Shown: positions 9,098 through 18,128 of the stretch, piece by piece | How positions within the stretch are numbered: the first letter of the stretch is position 1 | Layout: each line of letters begins with the position of its first letter | Source of the DNA: Chitinophagaceae bacterium UBA1931 | GTDB taxonomy: Bacteria; Bacteroidota; Bacteroidia; Chitinophagales; Chitinophagaceae | Assembly (NCBI GenBank): GCA_002337125.1 | Contig: DDFJ01000004.1 | Location: 62,001-126,000 of the forward strand | DNA length: 64,000 nt | Direction of reading: 5' to 3' | Made by a program: the position numbers and the translations under genes | Notes under the pieces: generated by a model | Told to the model about the DNA's origin: nothing | Database searches by the model: none | The model's input: only the letters and a program-made list of their open reading frames with translations

Positions 9098-10657
9098 ATG
9101 GAAGAAAAAAAACTGTACACCGATTCCGGAATAGAAGTAAAAGCACTTTACACTGCTTCCGATTTGCCATCTGCTATCAATGAATTACCCGGACAGTTTC
9201 CTTTTACCCGTGGAGTACAGCCCGATATGTACAGGGGAAAATTATGGACCATGCGGCAGTATGCCGGTTTTTCCACTGCCGAAGAAAGCAACAAACGCTA
9301 TCACTACCTGTTAAGCCAGGGTGTAATGGGGCTCAGCGTTGCATTTGATCTTCCTACACAAATTGGTTACGACAGCGATCATGCACTTGCAGAAGGTGAA
9401 GTGGGAAAAGTTGGTGTTGCCATTGACAGTATTGAAGACATAAAGACACTTTTCAACGGAATTAAGCTGGAAGATGTATCTACTTCCATGACCATTAACG
9501 CAACCGGTTTTATTCTTCTCTCCTTTTATGTTGCACTGGCAAAACAGCAGGGAGCTGATCTGAAAAAAATTGCAGGTACAATACAGAACGATATTTTAAA
9601 AGAATACGCAGCAAGAGGAACCTACATTTATCCTCCCAAGCCAAGCATGCGTATCATTACCGATATTTTTGAATGGTGCAGCAAAGAACTTCCCAAATGG
9701 AATACCATTTCCATCAGCGGTTATCATATCCGTGAAGCAGGCAGTACAGCTGTGCAGGAAATTGCATTTACACTAGCTAACGGTAAGGCTTATGTAAAAG
9801 CAGCACTTGAAAAAGGATTAGATATAAATGTATTTGGCAAACGTCTTTCGTTCTTTTTCAATTCACACAACAACCTGTTTGAAGAAGTAGCCAAGTTCCG
9901 TGCTGCAAGAAGAATGTGGGCAAAGATGATGAAGGAACTGGGAGCAACTGATCCCAAAGCCATGATGCTCCGCTTTCATACACAAACAGGAGGAAGTACA
10001 TTAACAGCACAACAGCCGTTAAACAATATTTCAAGAGTAACTGTACAAACATTGGCAGCAGTGCTTGGTGGCACACAATCGCTTCATACAAACGGTTATG
10101 ATGAAGCATTGAGTTTACCAACTGAAGAAGCTGCACGCATTGCATTACGCACACAACAGATTGTTGCTTTTGAAAGTGGTGCAACAGATACGGTTGATCC
10201 GCTTGCAGGAAGTTTTTATGTAGAAGCACTCACAGATGAAATTGAACAGAAAGCCTGGGATTTAATTGAAAAGATTGATGTGATGGGAGGAAGTGTAAGT
10301 GCAATTGAACAGGGTTTTATACAGGATGAAATTGCAAGAAGTGCTTACGAATACCAGCGCAATATTGAAAGCAATACAAAAATCATTGTTGGTGTAAATA
10401 AATTTCAGGTGAAAGAAGAAAATGATACGCCTGTATTTAAGATTGACGACAGCATCAGAACCTTGCAAACAGAAAAACTGAACAGCCTTAAAGCAAACAG
10501 GGATCCCGGAAAGGTTGACCAGTGCCTGCAACGCATCAATGATTTTGCAACAAGCGGAGAGAACCTGATGCCTGCAGTAATTGAAGCTGTTGAAAACAAA
10601 TGTACACTGGGTGAAATTGCTGATGAACTCAGGGCTGTTTACGGCGAATACAAATAA
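9098..10657 (+). CDS. Methylmalonyl-CoA mutase large subunit, catalytic domain only
   Basis: The 519-residue protein matches the TIM-barrel domain of adenosylcobalamin-dependent acyl-CoA mutases but lacks the C-terminal B12-binding domain. It must therefore pair with a separate small subunit, which is not in the window. The enzyme would interconvert methylmalonyl-CoA and succinyl-CoA in propionate metabolism. Aligning with the Propionibacterium enzyme, Tyr89 corresponds to Y55 (RQYAGF), Arg207 to R173 (AARGTYIYPP) and His244 to H210 (SGYHIREAG), with identical spacing between them. The Tyr/Arg pair is what distinguishes methylmalonyl-CoA mutase from isobutyryl-CoA mutase (Phe/Gln), so methylmalonyl-CoA is the best-supported substrate. 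It follows the membrane coiled-coil gene by 23 bases. Confidence 0.85.
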   Translation: MEEKKLYTDSGIEVKALYTASDLPSAINELPGQFPFTRGVQPDMYRGKLWTMRQYAGFSTAEESNKRYHYLLSQGVMGLSVAFDLPTQIGYDSDHALAEGEVGKVGVAIDSIEDIKTLFNGIKLEDVSTSMTINATGFILLSFYVALAKQQGADLKKIAGTIQNDILKEYAARGTYIYPPKPSMRIITDIFEWCSKELPKWNTISISGYHIREAGSTAVQEIAFTLANGKAYVKAALEKGLDINVFGKRLSFFFNSHNNLFEEVAKFRAARRMWAKMMKELGATDPKAMMLRFHTQTGGSTLTAQQPLNNISRVTVQTLAAVLGGTQSLHTNGYDEALSLPTEEAARIALRTQQIVAFESGATDTVDPLAGSFYVEALTDEIEQKAWDLIEKIDVMGGSVSAIEQGFIQDEIARSAYEYQRNIESNTKIIVGVNKFQVKEENDTPVFKIDDSIRTLQTEKLNSLKANRDPGKVDQCLQRINDFATSGENLMPAVIEAVENKCTLGEIADELRAVYGEYK

Positions 10658-10754
10658 TAAAGTGCCAAACACAACAATCATTGCCAATGCTGATAATTGT
10701 CAGCCGGCAACGCAAAACATAAAATAATTTTACACAACAATAAAAACCAAAACG

Positions 10755-11204
10755 ATGGCTGAAGCAAATAATGAATATTCTGTAAAAATGGATGAACGTA
10801 TTGTTGCATTTCTGCAAGAACAATCTGTGATGAATTTCGCAACATCGGTTAACAACCAGCCTTATTGTGCTTCCTGCTATTATGCATACATGCCCGGCGA
10901 AGAATTGCTGGTGTTCAAATCAGATACTGATACAAAACATATTGAAGATGCACTGAAGAATAACAAAGTGGCAGGCACGATTGTACCTGATAAACTGATT
11001 AAAGCAAAAATCCAGGGTATTCAGTTCACCGGAGTTTTTAAAGCTGGTGAAGGTGGTTTTGGTGATATGGCGAAGAAAGCTTACTTGTCTAAATTTCCTG
11101 TAGCAGGTTTGTTTCGTGGAACAATCTGGATAATTGAACTAAGCAAAGTAAAGTTCACTGATAACACACTTGTTTTCGGGAAAAAGATTTTGTGGGAAAG
11201 ATAA
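10755..11204 (+). CDS. Pyridoxamine 5'-phosphate oxidase-like FMN-binding protein
   Basis: The 149-residue protein has the split-barrel layout of the PNPOx-like flavoprotein family. An N-terminal helix (MDERIVAFLQEQSVMNFAT) leads into strands CASCYYAYMPGEELLVFKSD and the typical segment TDTKHIEDALKNNKVAGTI. Members bind FMN, F420 or haem and act in redox or detoxification reactions. The specific ligand and substrate are not evident here. True PdxH proteins are longer (over 200 residues) with further PLP-binding residues, so vitamin B6 synthesis is unlikely. A TAATTTTA element 24-31 bases upstream is a one-mismatch match to the Bacteroidota -7 box. Confidence 0.7.
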   Translation: MAEANNEYSVKMDERIVAFLQEQSVMNFATSVNNQPYCASCYYAYMPGEELLVFKSDTDTKHIEDALKNNKVAGTIVPDKLIKAKIQGIQFTGVFKAGEGGFGDMAKKAYLSKFPVAGLFRGTIWIIELSKVKFTDNTLVFGKKILWER

Positions 11205-11231
11205 ATCTGCACAACCTGATAAAATAGATAG

Positions 11232-11260
11232 AAAAGCCGGAAGAATAACTTCCGGCTTTT
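11232..11260 (+). terminator. Terminator between convergent genes
   Basis: Stem AAAAGCCGGAAG/CTTCCGGCTTTT, with A-rich left and T-rich right sides, lies 28 bases after the FMN-binding protein gene and 12 bases from the stop of the convergent gene at 11272. It can serve both. Confidence 0.85.
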
Positions 11261-11271
11261 ATCATAAATCC

Positions 11272-12117
11272 TTATTCGTTTTTCTGTTTCTTTTCCTTGC
11301 CATTTATAATTTTCTCCCATGCTTCCATTGTCAGGATAGCTAAAATTTCTTTTTTGCAATCCCAGATAGAAACATAATTCTTGGAAACTACATAATGCTG
11401 AGACCAGCCGGCAAACTTACTATAAAGTAAAAGGGTGCAAACATCAGTAGCAGTAATAAAATCACCTGTCTCGGGCAAATGAGAATGCATTGTTATCCCA
11501 ATATCTGAATCTGCTTTTTCATTTCCGTAATTAATTGTTATGATGTTTTTATGCAACCTTTTTTTACTTACTAATTCCCCGTCATCATTAAATGTCAAAA
11601 GGTAATCGTTGCCAAAAACAACAATACCATTTTTTAAGGGGCCCGTCAAAACATAAACCCTTTTTTCTCTGTTTGAAATTACCGGGATCAGATTGAGATT
11701 AGTATTTTCATAAACCTTGAACAGCGTATCTGAATTAATTACTTTTAAAGCAAGCATTCGTATACTGTACAATTCGCTTTCTTGTTTTGTAAATTCTCTC
11801 TCAACTAAATTATCTACTGCTGTATTTACATCAAACTTATCATCAAATGTAATTTCTCCAATAACCTTTGGAGTTGCATCGTTTGAGAAAAAAATGCACT
11901 TAAATTTATCCTTTTCATTGTAAGAAAAATACCCCCCTACTTTATCTCTATACTTATACTTACTTAAGAAAATATCCGTGCCATACCAGGATGCACTTTC
12001 TGACTGATACAGCATCCTTCCTTCATTTAAAATACTGTCGGAAATATGATCAACATCTTGAGAAAATGAAATAAATGAAACAATCAAAAAGACAAGAAAG
12101 AAAGAGATCTTTTTCAT
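11272..12117 (-). CDS. Secreted protein of unknown function
   Basis: The 281-residue protein has a Sec signal peptide (KKISFFLVFLIVSFISFSQ). I do not recognise a family. The mature part is acidic and Lys/Asp-rich with predicted beta and helical stretches. The frame remains open to 12183, but the ATG at 12117 starts the signal peptide and is the natural choice. The C-terminal segment (SKFAGWSQHYVVSKNYVSIWDCKKEILAILTMEAW) is aromatic-rich. It is AT-richer than its neighbours and stands alone, divergent from the beta-lactamase-like gene at 12265. Confidence 0.55.
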   Translation of the reverse strand: MKKISFFLVFLIVSFISFSQDVDHISDSILNEGRMLYQSESASWYGTDIFLSKYKYRDKVGGYFSYNEKDKFKCIFFSNDATPKVIGEITFDDKFDVNTAVDNLVEREFTKQESELYSIRMLALKVINSDTLFKVYENTNLNLIPVISNREKRVYVLTGPLKNGIVVFGNDYLLTFNDDGELVSKKRLHKNIITINYGNEKADSDIGITMHSHLPETGDFITATDVCTLLLYSKFAGWSQHYVVSKNYVSIWDCKKEILAILTMEAWEKIINGKEKKQKNE

Positions 12118-12264
12118 TTGGCTGAATTTAGTGGTTAACAGGTTGACATGATTAAAATTAAGTAAAAGTAAAGAGCAAGCCAATTATAAAAGCAGTATCC
12201 AATCCATCAATATCTTCTTAACAGTTGCATTTATTTCAGTATTTTCAGGTTTCAACTTTTCACT

Positions 12265-13800
12265 ATGCAAAAGAATATTTTACGTTACTTTTTTCTGCTG
12301 TTTTGTTTTGTTGCAATTCTTTCCAACCAAACTTCTGCACAGCAGCCATCATTTATAACCGACAGTATTGATCGTTACATCAACAAAGGAATGAGCGACT
12401 GGAACATTCCAGGTCTTGCAATTGCCATTGTAAAAGATGGTAAAACTGTTTTCATGAAAGGTTATGGTGTGAAAGACAAAAACAGCAATGAAAAAGTAGA
12501 TGAGAATACACTGTTCATCATTGCATCAAACTCCAAACTATTTACAGGTACTTCCATTGCAAAGCTTGATGTTGAAAAGAAACTTTCACTGGAAGATAAA
12601 GTAACCAAATACATTCCGTGGTTCCGTTTGTACGATTCAACATCAACAAAACTGGCTACAGTAAGGGATATGTTATGCCATCGCCTCGGCACCAAAACAT
12701 TCCAGGGCGATTTTACTTTTTGGAACAGTAATCTCCCGAAAGATTCAATCATTTACAAAATGCGTTTACTGAAACCACAGGGCCAGTTCAGGCAGGATTA
12801 TGGTTATTGCAATTCAGCTTTTCTTGTTGCAGGTGAAATACTCAACAAAGTTACCGGCATGAGCTGGGAACAATATGTATATGAAAATATCCTGCAGCCT
12901 GTAGGCATGACGAATACATTCATGAATACAGCAGGCTTAAGCAGTCGACTCAATGTTGCAGTACCTTATTCCAATTCATTTGGACAGTTAAGCCGCTTGC
13001 CTTACGACCAGATTGATAACCTTGCACCAGCAACAAGCATGGTAAGTTGTGTAAATGATTTAAGCAAATGGATCAGGTTTCAGTTAGACAGTGGTAAGGT
13101 CAACGGAAAACAAATCATTCCCTGGGCTGCAATACAAAAAACAAGAGATGGAAATATTTTAACCGGCACAAGAAAATCGCCTTACTACCCTACTCATTTC
13201 CGTGCTTATGGTTTAGGCGAATACATGACTGATTATAATGGCCGCCAGGTTTACTGGCATACTGGCGGTGCATTTGGTTTTGTAACCAATGTATGTTTTG
13301 TTCCGGAAGAAAACCTGGGCATTACCATTTTAACCAATAACGATAATCAAAGTTTCTTTGAAGCATTGCGTTACCAGATTCTCGATGCTTACCTCGGAGT
13401 TCCGTATACAAACCGCAGTGAACTGCTGATGCAGTTTTATCAACAGGGCCGCAAAAATGATGAAGCATTATGGGCCAGCTGGGAAAATCGCCTTGCAAAG
13501 AAAAATCCATTGCCATTCAGTGCCGATGAATTTACAGGCACTTATTACAACGATGTGTATGGCGGCATGCGTATTGTTAAAGAAAAAAACACACTCAAAG
13601 TTTTGCTCAGCCATCACCCCAACATTACCGGCACACTTGAGTACATGGATAACAATACATTCCTTTTAACATGGAGCCATCCCAGCTACGGAAAATTTGC
13701 AGCTCCGTTTACATTGCAAAATGGCAAAGTGAAGTATATCGAAATAAAAGCTTCTGACTTTGTGGAATATGATGCGTACATCTTTCAGAAAATAAATTAA
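12265..13800 (+). CDS. Class C beta-lactamase-like serine hydrolase
   Basis: The 511-residue exported protein (signal peptide ending TSAQ near residue 25) belongs to the beta-lactamase/transpeptidase-like family (PF00144). All three active-site motifs are visible: S88-N-S-K91 (SxxK), Y181-C-N183 (YxN) and H332-T-G-G in place of KTG. A C-terminal domain of about 100 residues (from about 410) resembles the DUF3471 module often attached to such esterase/D-aminopeptidase-like enzymes. Likely substrates are D-amino-acid peptides or esters; true beta-lactamase activity is not implied. The M20 amidohydrolase gene follows after 31 bases on the same strand, so the two may form a peptide-degrading operon. 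Confidence 0.82.
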   Translation: MQKNILRYFFLLFCFVAILSNQTSAQQPSFITDSIDRYINKGMSDWNIPGLAIAIVKDGKTVFMKGYGVKDKNSNEKVDENTLFIIASNSKLFTGTSIAKLDVEKKLSLEDKVTKYIPWFRLYDSTSTKLATVRDMLCHRLGTKTFQGDFTFWNSNLPKDSIIYKMRLLKPQGQFRQDYGYCNSAFLVAGEILNKVTGMSWEQYVYENILQPVGMTNTFMNTAGLSSRLNVAVPYSNSFGQLSRLPYDQIDNLAPATSMVSCVNDLSKWIRFQLDSGKVNGKQIIPWAAIQKTRDGNILTGTRKSPYYPTHFRAYGLGEYMTDYNGRQVYWHTGGAFGFVTNVCFVPEENLGITILTNNDNQSFFEALRYQILDAYLGVPYTNRSELLMQFYQQGRKNDEALWASWENRLAKKNPLPFSADEFTGTYYNDVYGGMRIVKEKNTLKVLLSHHPNITGTLEYMDNNTFLLTWSHPSYGKFAAPFTLQNGKVKYIEIKASDFVEYDAYIFQKIN

Positions 13801-13831
13801 ATTGGAAAACTAAATCAACTGTAAAAAAATT

Positions 13832-15118
13832 ATGAGAAAACTGTTCACTTTATTTCTGTTCATCTTTGCTGCGTTCAATTTACCTGCACAAAATATTCAG
13901 CAGTTAATTGATCAAAAAGCAAAAGCTATTTTACCCAAACTCATTGAATGGCGCAGGTATCTTCACGAACATCCCGAACTGGGCAACAGGGAATTCAAAA
14001 CAATGGAGTACATCGCTGCACATTTAAAAAGTCTTGGACTTGAAGTACAAACCGGTGTTGCAAAAACAGGTGTAGTTGCTTTATTGAAAGGTGGCAAGCC
14101 CGGACCCGTTGTTGCTTTGCGTGCTGATATTGATGCGTTGCCGATAAAAGAACGGGTGGACGTTCCTTACAAATCAACTGTAATGGCCGATTATCTTGGT
14201 CAGCAGGTTCCGGTTATGCATGCCTGTGGCCATGACACACATACATCTATTTTAATGGGTACTGCCGAAGTGCTTGCATCAATGAAAAAAGACATTGCAG
14301 GCACAGTAAAATTTATTTTTCAGCCAGCAGAAGAAGGCCCTCCCGGCGATGAAGAAGGAGGAGCTGCATTGATGGTTAAAGAAGGTGTGATGGATAACCC
14401 CAAAGTAGATGCAATTTTTGGTTTGCATATTGCTGCCGGTTTGGAAATTGGTAAGATCAGGTACAAAAGCGGTTCATTCATGGCTGCAAGCGATTGGTTT
14501 GTGATTAAAGTAAAAGGTAAAGGTGCACATGGATCTTCACCATGGGCAGGCATTGATCCTATTATGGTTTCATCTCAAATTATTAGCGGTCTTCAGACAA
14601 TTGTTAGCCGCTCGGAAGATTTAACCAGAGCTCCTGTTGTAATTACTGTTGGTAAATTCAACGGCGGTGTAAGAGAAAACATTATTCCTGAAGAAGTAAG
14701 TTTCAGCGGAACCATCCGCACACTTGATGTGAATATGCAAAAAGATGTGCATGAAAAAATACGCCGCACAGCCATGAATATTGCGGAAGCTTTTGGAGCG
14801 ACTGCTGAAGTAACCATTGAAACAAAAACATTGGTGACTTACAATAACCCTGAATTGGTCAGCATGATGATTCCTTCGTTGCAAACAGCTGCAGGAAAAG
14901 AAAATGCAAATCCCGGTAACTGGACAACAGGTGCAGAAGACTTTTCTTATTATGGCGAAAAAGCTCCTGCATTCTTTTTTAACCTCGGCGGAATGCCGAA
15001 AGGAGGAAAACCAACTGGGCATCACACAGCCGATTTTTATATTGACGACAGCATGCTGGATGTGGGCGTGAAAGCATTTTGCAATCTTGTATTTGATTAT
15101 GCAAAGCTGAAAAAATAA
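13832..15118 (+). CDS. Exported M20D amidohydrolase
   Basis: The 428-residue protein has a signal peptide (ending LPAQ, residue 20) and the complete fold of M20D dizinc amidohydrolases (hippurate/IAA-amino-acid/N-acyl-amino-acid hydrolases). Metal ligands are visible in VMHACGHDTHT (Cys132, His134) and in QPAEEGP (Glu167, Glu168), with a further His near the C-terminus (GHHTADF). The lid domain begins near VIKVKGKGAHGSSPW. These enzymes release an amino acid from an N-acyl conjugate. Export to the periplasm suggests scavenging. It lies 31 bases after the serine hydrolase gene and is closed by a terminator. Confidence 0.85.
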   Translation: MRKLFTLFLFIFAAFNLPAQNIQQLIDQKAKAILPKLIEWRRYLHEHPELGNREFKTMEYIAAHLKSLGLEVQTGVAKTGVVALLKGGKPGPVVALRADIDALPIKERVDVPYKSTVMADYLGQQVPVMHACGHDTHTSILMGTAEVLASMKKDIAGTVKFIFQPAEEGPPGDEEGGAALMVKEGVMDNPKVDAIFGLHIAAGLEIGKIRYKSGSFMAASDWFVIKVKGKGAHGSSPWAGIDPIMVSSQIISGLQTIVSRSEDLTRAPVVITVGKFNGGVRENIIPEEVSFSGTIRTLDVNMQKDVHEKIRRTAMNIAEAFGATAEVTIETKTLVTYNNPELVSMMIPSLQTAAGKENANPGNWTTGAEDFSYYGEKAPAFFFNLGGMPKGGKPTGHHTADFYIDDSMLDVGVKAFCNLVFDYAKLKK

Positions 15119-15134
15119 TTGTGCTTACTTTTGA

Positions 15135-15164
15135 AAGAGCTGTTCAGATTTTGAACAGCTCTTT
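15135..15164 (+). terminator. Terminator of the amidohydrolase gene
   Basis: Stem AAGAGCTGTTCA/TGAACAGCTCTT is followed by TTTTATTTTT. Its T-tract runs directly into the TATTTTTG promoter element of the next gene, so terminator and promoter overlap. Confidence 0.85.
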
Positions 15165-15166
15165 TT

Positions 15167-15174
15167 TATTTTTG
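15167..15174 (+). promoter_or_regulatory. Sigma-A -7 element for the 15191-16123 gene
   Basis: TATTTTTG is an exact TAnnTTTG match 16 bases before the ATG at 15191. It is embedded in the T-tract of the upstream terminator. Confidence 0.5.
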
Positions 15175-15190
15175 ACAAAACGTTTTATCC

Positions 15191-16123
15191 ATGCGCAAAC
15201 AACTCTTCACCTGTATCTTTTTTTTTATTACAAGTTTTGCTTTTGCTGATCCCGGTGTTGGAATTGTAATGGATAAAAATGGCAACCTGTTTTATACAGA
15301 TCTTTCGCAGGTATGGATGATGAAGCCCGACGGTAGTAAAGTTGTAGCTGTTCCGAATGTTCATACTCATGAACTGTATCTTGACAGGAACGGGCAACTG
15401 TTTGGCGAACATCTCTGGTATAATGGTGAACAGTTAAATACATGGGGATATTATCTCTGGTGCCGCAAACCCGATGGAACAATTGTAAAAGTAAAAGACA
15501 GTACGCAGGGCTTTCCGGAATGGTACAGTTTTACAAGAGATGATCTTGGTTACATGTATTATGTTGAAAAAGGTATTCCCTCCTATTTCTGGCAAATTGA
15601 TTCTACGGGTAAGAAAACAATCATCGGTACAAAATCACTTTCAGATATTGGCCGTTTGCATTTCAGCAGCAAAGGTGTACTGTACTTCCCTAACAAAACT
15701 GATGTTTACATTCTGCAAAAAGCCGACAGCGTACAGTTGTTTTTAAAAGATATTGGAGAAAAAGATCCAAACGACAGTACAGGAGGAAACAGTCATTCCA
15801 TCATGAGTATTTACTCTGATAAAGATGGCAATCTTTACATCGCAACAGGCAATGTAATTAAACAGGTGGATAAGAAAAAAGCTGTGCTGACGATTTATAA
15901 ATCAGCCGGCGACTGGAAACCTTCAGCTTGTTTAATTGCACCCAACGGCGATTTCTTTGTAATGGAATACAATTCAAAGAATGAAGTAAGAGTAAATAAA
16001 ATCAGCATGTCGGAGCGAAAGCAAATTGCAAGAGAACATACATTTTCAGTATACATCATGCCGCTTCTTTTAATGGCAGCAGTTATATTGTTGGTTTATT
16101 TTTTATTCAGAAAGAAAAAATAA
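15191..16123 (+). CDS. Exported propeller-like protein with C-terminal membrane anchor
   Basis: The 310-residue protein has an N-terminal signal peptide (RKQLFTCIFFFITSFAFA). Its body is repeated strand-turn units of the NHL/SMP-30 type (MDKNGNLFYTD, LDRNGQLFGE, DKDGNLYIATG). A single hydrophobic helix near the C-terminus (about residues 286-305, MPLLLMAAVILLVYFLF) is followed by RKKK. This topology places the propeller outside the cytoplasm, tethered by the C-terminal helix. Calcium-binding-like DxNGxL loops are visible but no catalytic site. Its substrate or partner is unknown. The start is supported by the TATTTTTG element just upstream. Confidence 0.62.
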   Translation: MRKQLFTCIFFFITSFAFADPGVGIVMDKNGNLFYTDLSQVWMMKPDGSKVVAVPNVHTHELYLDRNGQLFGEHLWYNGEQLNTWGYYLWCRKPDGTIVKVKDSTQGFPEWYSFTRDDLGYMYYVEKGIPSYFWQIDSTGKKTIIGTKSLSDIGRLHFSSKGVLYFPNKTDVYILQKADSVQLFLKDIGEKDPNDSTGGNSHSIMSIYSDKDGNLYIATGNVIKQVDKKKAVLTIYKSAGDWKPSACLIAPNGDFFVMEYNSKNEVRVNKISMSERKQIAREHTFSVYIMPLLLMAAVILLVYFLFRKKK

Positions 16124-16130
16124 GAATAGT

Positions 16131-16164
16131 TTACAATCAATAACCGGGATGTTATTGATTGTAA
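16131..16164. terminator. Long hairpin overlapping the yggS-like stop codon
   Basis: A 14-bp perfect stem (TTACAATCAATAAC/GTTATTGATTGTAA) has a CGGGAT loop. It lies between two convergent genes and includes the last codons and stop of the minus-strand gene. It lacks a strong T-tract, so it may stabilise 3' ends or block read-through rather than act as a classic terminator. Confidence 0.5.
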
Positions 16165-16829
16165 TTTCTTGCACCAAACAACAGACTTCCTATACGCACC
16201 ATTGTGCTTCCTTCCTCAATGGCAACAGAATAATCTGCACTCATACCCATGGATAGAGTTTGCAGGCTGAAGTTAGAGATTTGATATTTTTTAAGCTCTT
16301 CAAACGTTTTTTTCAATTGCTTAAATTCTGATCTTACTTTATCCATATCATCCGTAAAACTTGCCATGCCCATTAAGCCGCAAATGTTCACCTGTTTGTT
16401 TTCCAGTTGTTCAAACCCGGTAATAGCTGCTTGCAACTCTTCTTCATCCATCCCGAATTTTGTTTCTTCCTGCGCAATGTATGCCTGCAGTAATATATCA
16501 ATGCTTCGGTTTTTCTTAATGGCTTCTTTGTTAATTTCTTTCAGCAGTTTAAAACTATCAACACCATGAATCAGGTGAACAAACGGCGCAATGTATTTCA
16601 CCTTATTACTTTGCAGGTGACCAATAAAATGCCAGCGTATATCATTGGGAAGTTTCTCTGCTTTCTCTACTAACTCCTGCACATAGTTTTCACCAAAATC
16701 CCGTTGACCGAGTTCATACAGCTCCAGTATATCTTCTGCGGGTTTTGTTTTTGAAACAGCAACAAGAGTTACAGCTTTTGAATCAAGGAAGGTTTTAATT
16801 TCTTTATATGCTTCTTTATTTACAGCCAT
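16152..16829 (-). CDS. YggS/PLPBP-type pyridoxal-phosphate homeostasis protein
   Basis: The 225-residue protein has the alanine-racemase-like TIM barrel of the YggS (COG0325) family. These proteins bind PLP and keep its free pool and amino-acid balance stable but have no known catalytic activity. The PLP lysine is in TLVAVSKTKP (about residue 31). Other signatures are GENYVQE, WHFIGHLQSNKVK, and the C-terminal LSMGMSADYSVAIEEGSTMVRIGSLLFG, which binds the phosphate. The frame can be read from a TTG at 16844, but the ATG at 16829 gives the usual N-terminus. The acyl-CoA dehydrogenase gene is upstream on the same strand, separated by a terminator. Confidence 0.88.
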   Translation of the reverse strand: MAVNKEAYKEIKTFLDSKAVTLVAVSKTKPAEDILELYELGQRDFGENYVQELVEKAEKLPNDIRWHFIGHLQSNKVKYIAPFVHLIHGVDSFKLLKEINKEAIKKNRSIDILLQAYIAQEETKFGMDEEELQAAITGFEQLENKQVNICGLMGMASFTDDMDKVRSEFKQLKKTFEELKKYQISNFSLQTLSMGMSADYSVAIEEGSTMVRIGSLLFGARNYNQ

Positions 16830-16851
16830 GAGCAAATGTATCAAAATAAAA

Positions 16852-16880
16852 ATGTGCTGACCATTTTCAGGTCAGCACAT
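16852..16880 (-). terminator. Terminator of the acyl-CoA dehydrogenase gene
   Basis: An 11-bp stem ATGTGCTGACC/GGTCAGCACAT is followed on the minus strand by TTTTATTTTG. It sits 21 bases past the dehydrogenase stop and just upstream of the yggS-like start, so the two genes are mainly separate units. Confidence 0.8.
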
Positions 16881-16901
16881 ATGCAAATTTTCAAATGGAG
16901 T

Positions 16902-18056
16902 TTATTTCAGAATACTTCTTCCAATCACAATCCGCTGCACTTCACTTGTACCTTCATAAATCTGTGTAATCTTGGCATCACGCATCAAACGCTCTACATG
17001 AAATTCTTTTACATAACCATAACCACCATGTATCTGCACAGCTTCTGTTGTCGTCCACATAGCTGTTTCACTGGCAAATACTTTTGCCATGGATGAGCTG
17101 AGTGTATAATCGATGTGCTGATCTTTATCCCATGCAGCTTTTAAACAAAGCATACGGGCTGCTTCAATTTTTGTAGCCATATCAGCCAGTTTAAACTGTA
17201 TGGCCTGGTGATGCATGATTTCTTTACCAAATGCCTTGCGCTCTTTTGAATATTTCAACGCCAGTTCATAAGCGCCACTTGCAATTCCCAACGCCTGCGA
17301 TGCAATACCAATACGTCCGCCAGCTAAAGTTTTCATGGCGAAGGTGAATCCAAAACCATCCTCACCTATCCTGTTTTCTTTGGGAACAATCACATCCTGG
17401 AAAGAAATGCTGTGTGTATCACTTCCACGAATGCCCATTTTATTTTCTTTGGCACCAACTGTTACACCGGGCCAGTTTTTCTCAACAATAAATGCATTGA
17501 TTCCTTTACTTCCCTTGCCAGCATCGGTTTGTGCAACAACCAGGTAAACTGAAGCGGATGATCCGTTAGTGATCCAGTTTTTGATTCCGTTCAGCACATA
17601 ATGATCACCTTTATCTTCAGCAGTTGTTCGTTGCGATGTAGCATCACTGCCAGCTTCGGGTTCACTCAATAAAAAAGCACCAATGTATAACTCACCGTCT
17701 TTCTTTCCCTGTGCAAGCGGTACAAGATATTTTTGTTTCTGTTCTTCGGTACAAAACTCCTGCAGACCATAACATACAAGACTGTTGTTTACACTCATAC
17801 ACACACTAACACTGGCATCAATCTTACTGATCTCTTCCATGGCAAGTACATAACTGATAGTATCCATTCCTGAACCGCCATATTCAGGTTTTACCATCAT
17901 TCCCATAAAACCAAGATCGGCAAGTTTGCTCACCTGTTCCCTGGCGAACTTTTGATGTTCATCACGCTCAATAACTCCGGGTAAACATTCTGTACGGGCA
18001 AAATCTCTTGCAGCCTGCTGTATCATCAGCTGCTCTTCAGTAAATTGAAAATGCAT
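16902..18056 (-). CDS. Acyl-CoA dehydrogenase, short-chain/butyryl type
   Basis: The 384-residue protein is full length for the FAD-dependent acyl-CoA dehydrogenase family, which introduces the alpha-beta double bond in beta-oxidation and passes electrons to electron-transfer flavoprotein. The N-terminal helical domain, the FAD-binding segment (LSEPEAGSDATSQRT, near 128-142) and the C-terminal signature IYEGTSEVQRIVIGR are all present. The catalytic base is Glu368 in YEGT, the same position as in short-chain acyl-CoA dehydrogenase. This favours short-chain substrates, though chain length cannot be fixed from sequence. It is transcribed divergently from the MORN/caspase gene. Confidence 0.9.
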   Translation of the reverse strand: MHFQFTEEQLMIQQAARDFARTECLPGVIERDEHQKFAREQVSKLADLGFMGMMVKPEYGGSGMDTISYVLAMEEISKIDASVSVCMSVNNSLVCYGLQEFCTEEQKQKYLVPLAQGKKDGELYIGAFLLSEPEAGSDATSQRTTAEDKGDHYVLNGIKNWITNGSSASVYLVVAQTDAGKGSKGINAFIVEKNWPGVTVGAKENKMGIRGSDTHSISFQDVIVPKENRIGEDGFGFTFAMKTLAGGRIGIASQALGIASGAYELALKYSKERKAFGKEIMHHQAIQFKLADMATKIEAARMLCLKAAWDKDQHIDYTLSSSMAKVFASETAMWTTTEAVQIHGGYGYVKEFHVERLMRDAKITQIYEGTSEVQRIVIGRSILK

Positions 18057-18128
18057 GTGGCAAGTGTATTGTTTGCAACAAAGATAAGGGAGTAAGCCAC
18101 TGACAAAAGAAAAAAACTTACAATTGTT

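Noticed and set aside
9098..10657. A changed substrate residue (Gln41) in the mutase suggesting a new substrate
   Set aside because: Counting from the catalytic His shows that the specificity Tyr89 aligns with Tyr55 and Arg207 with Arg173, both kept. The Gln is at another position.
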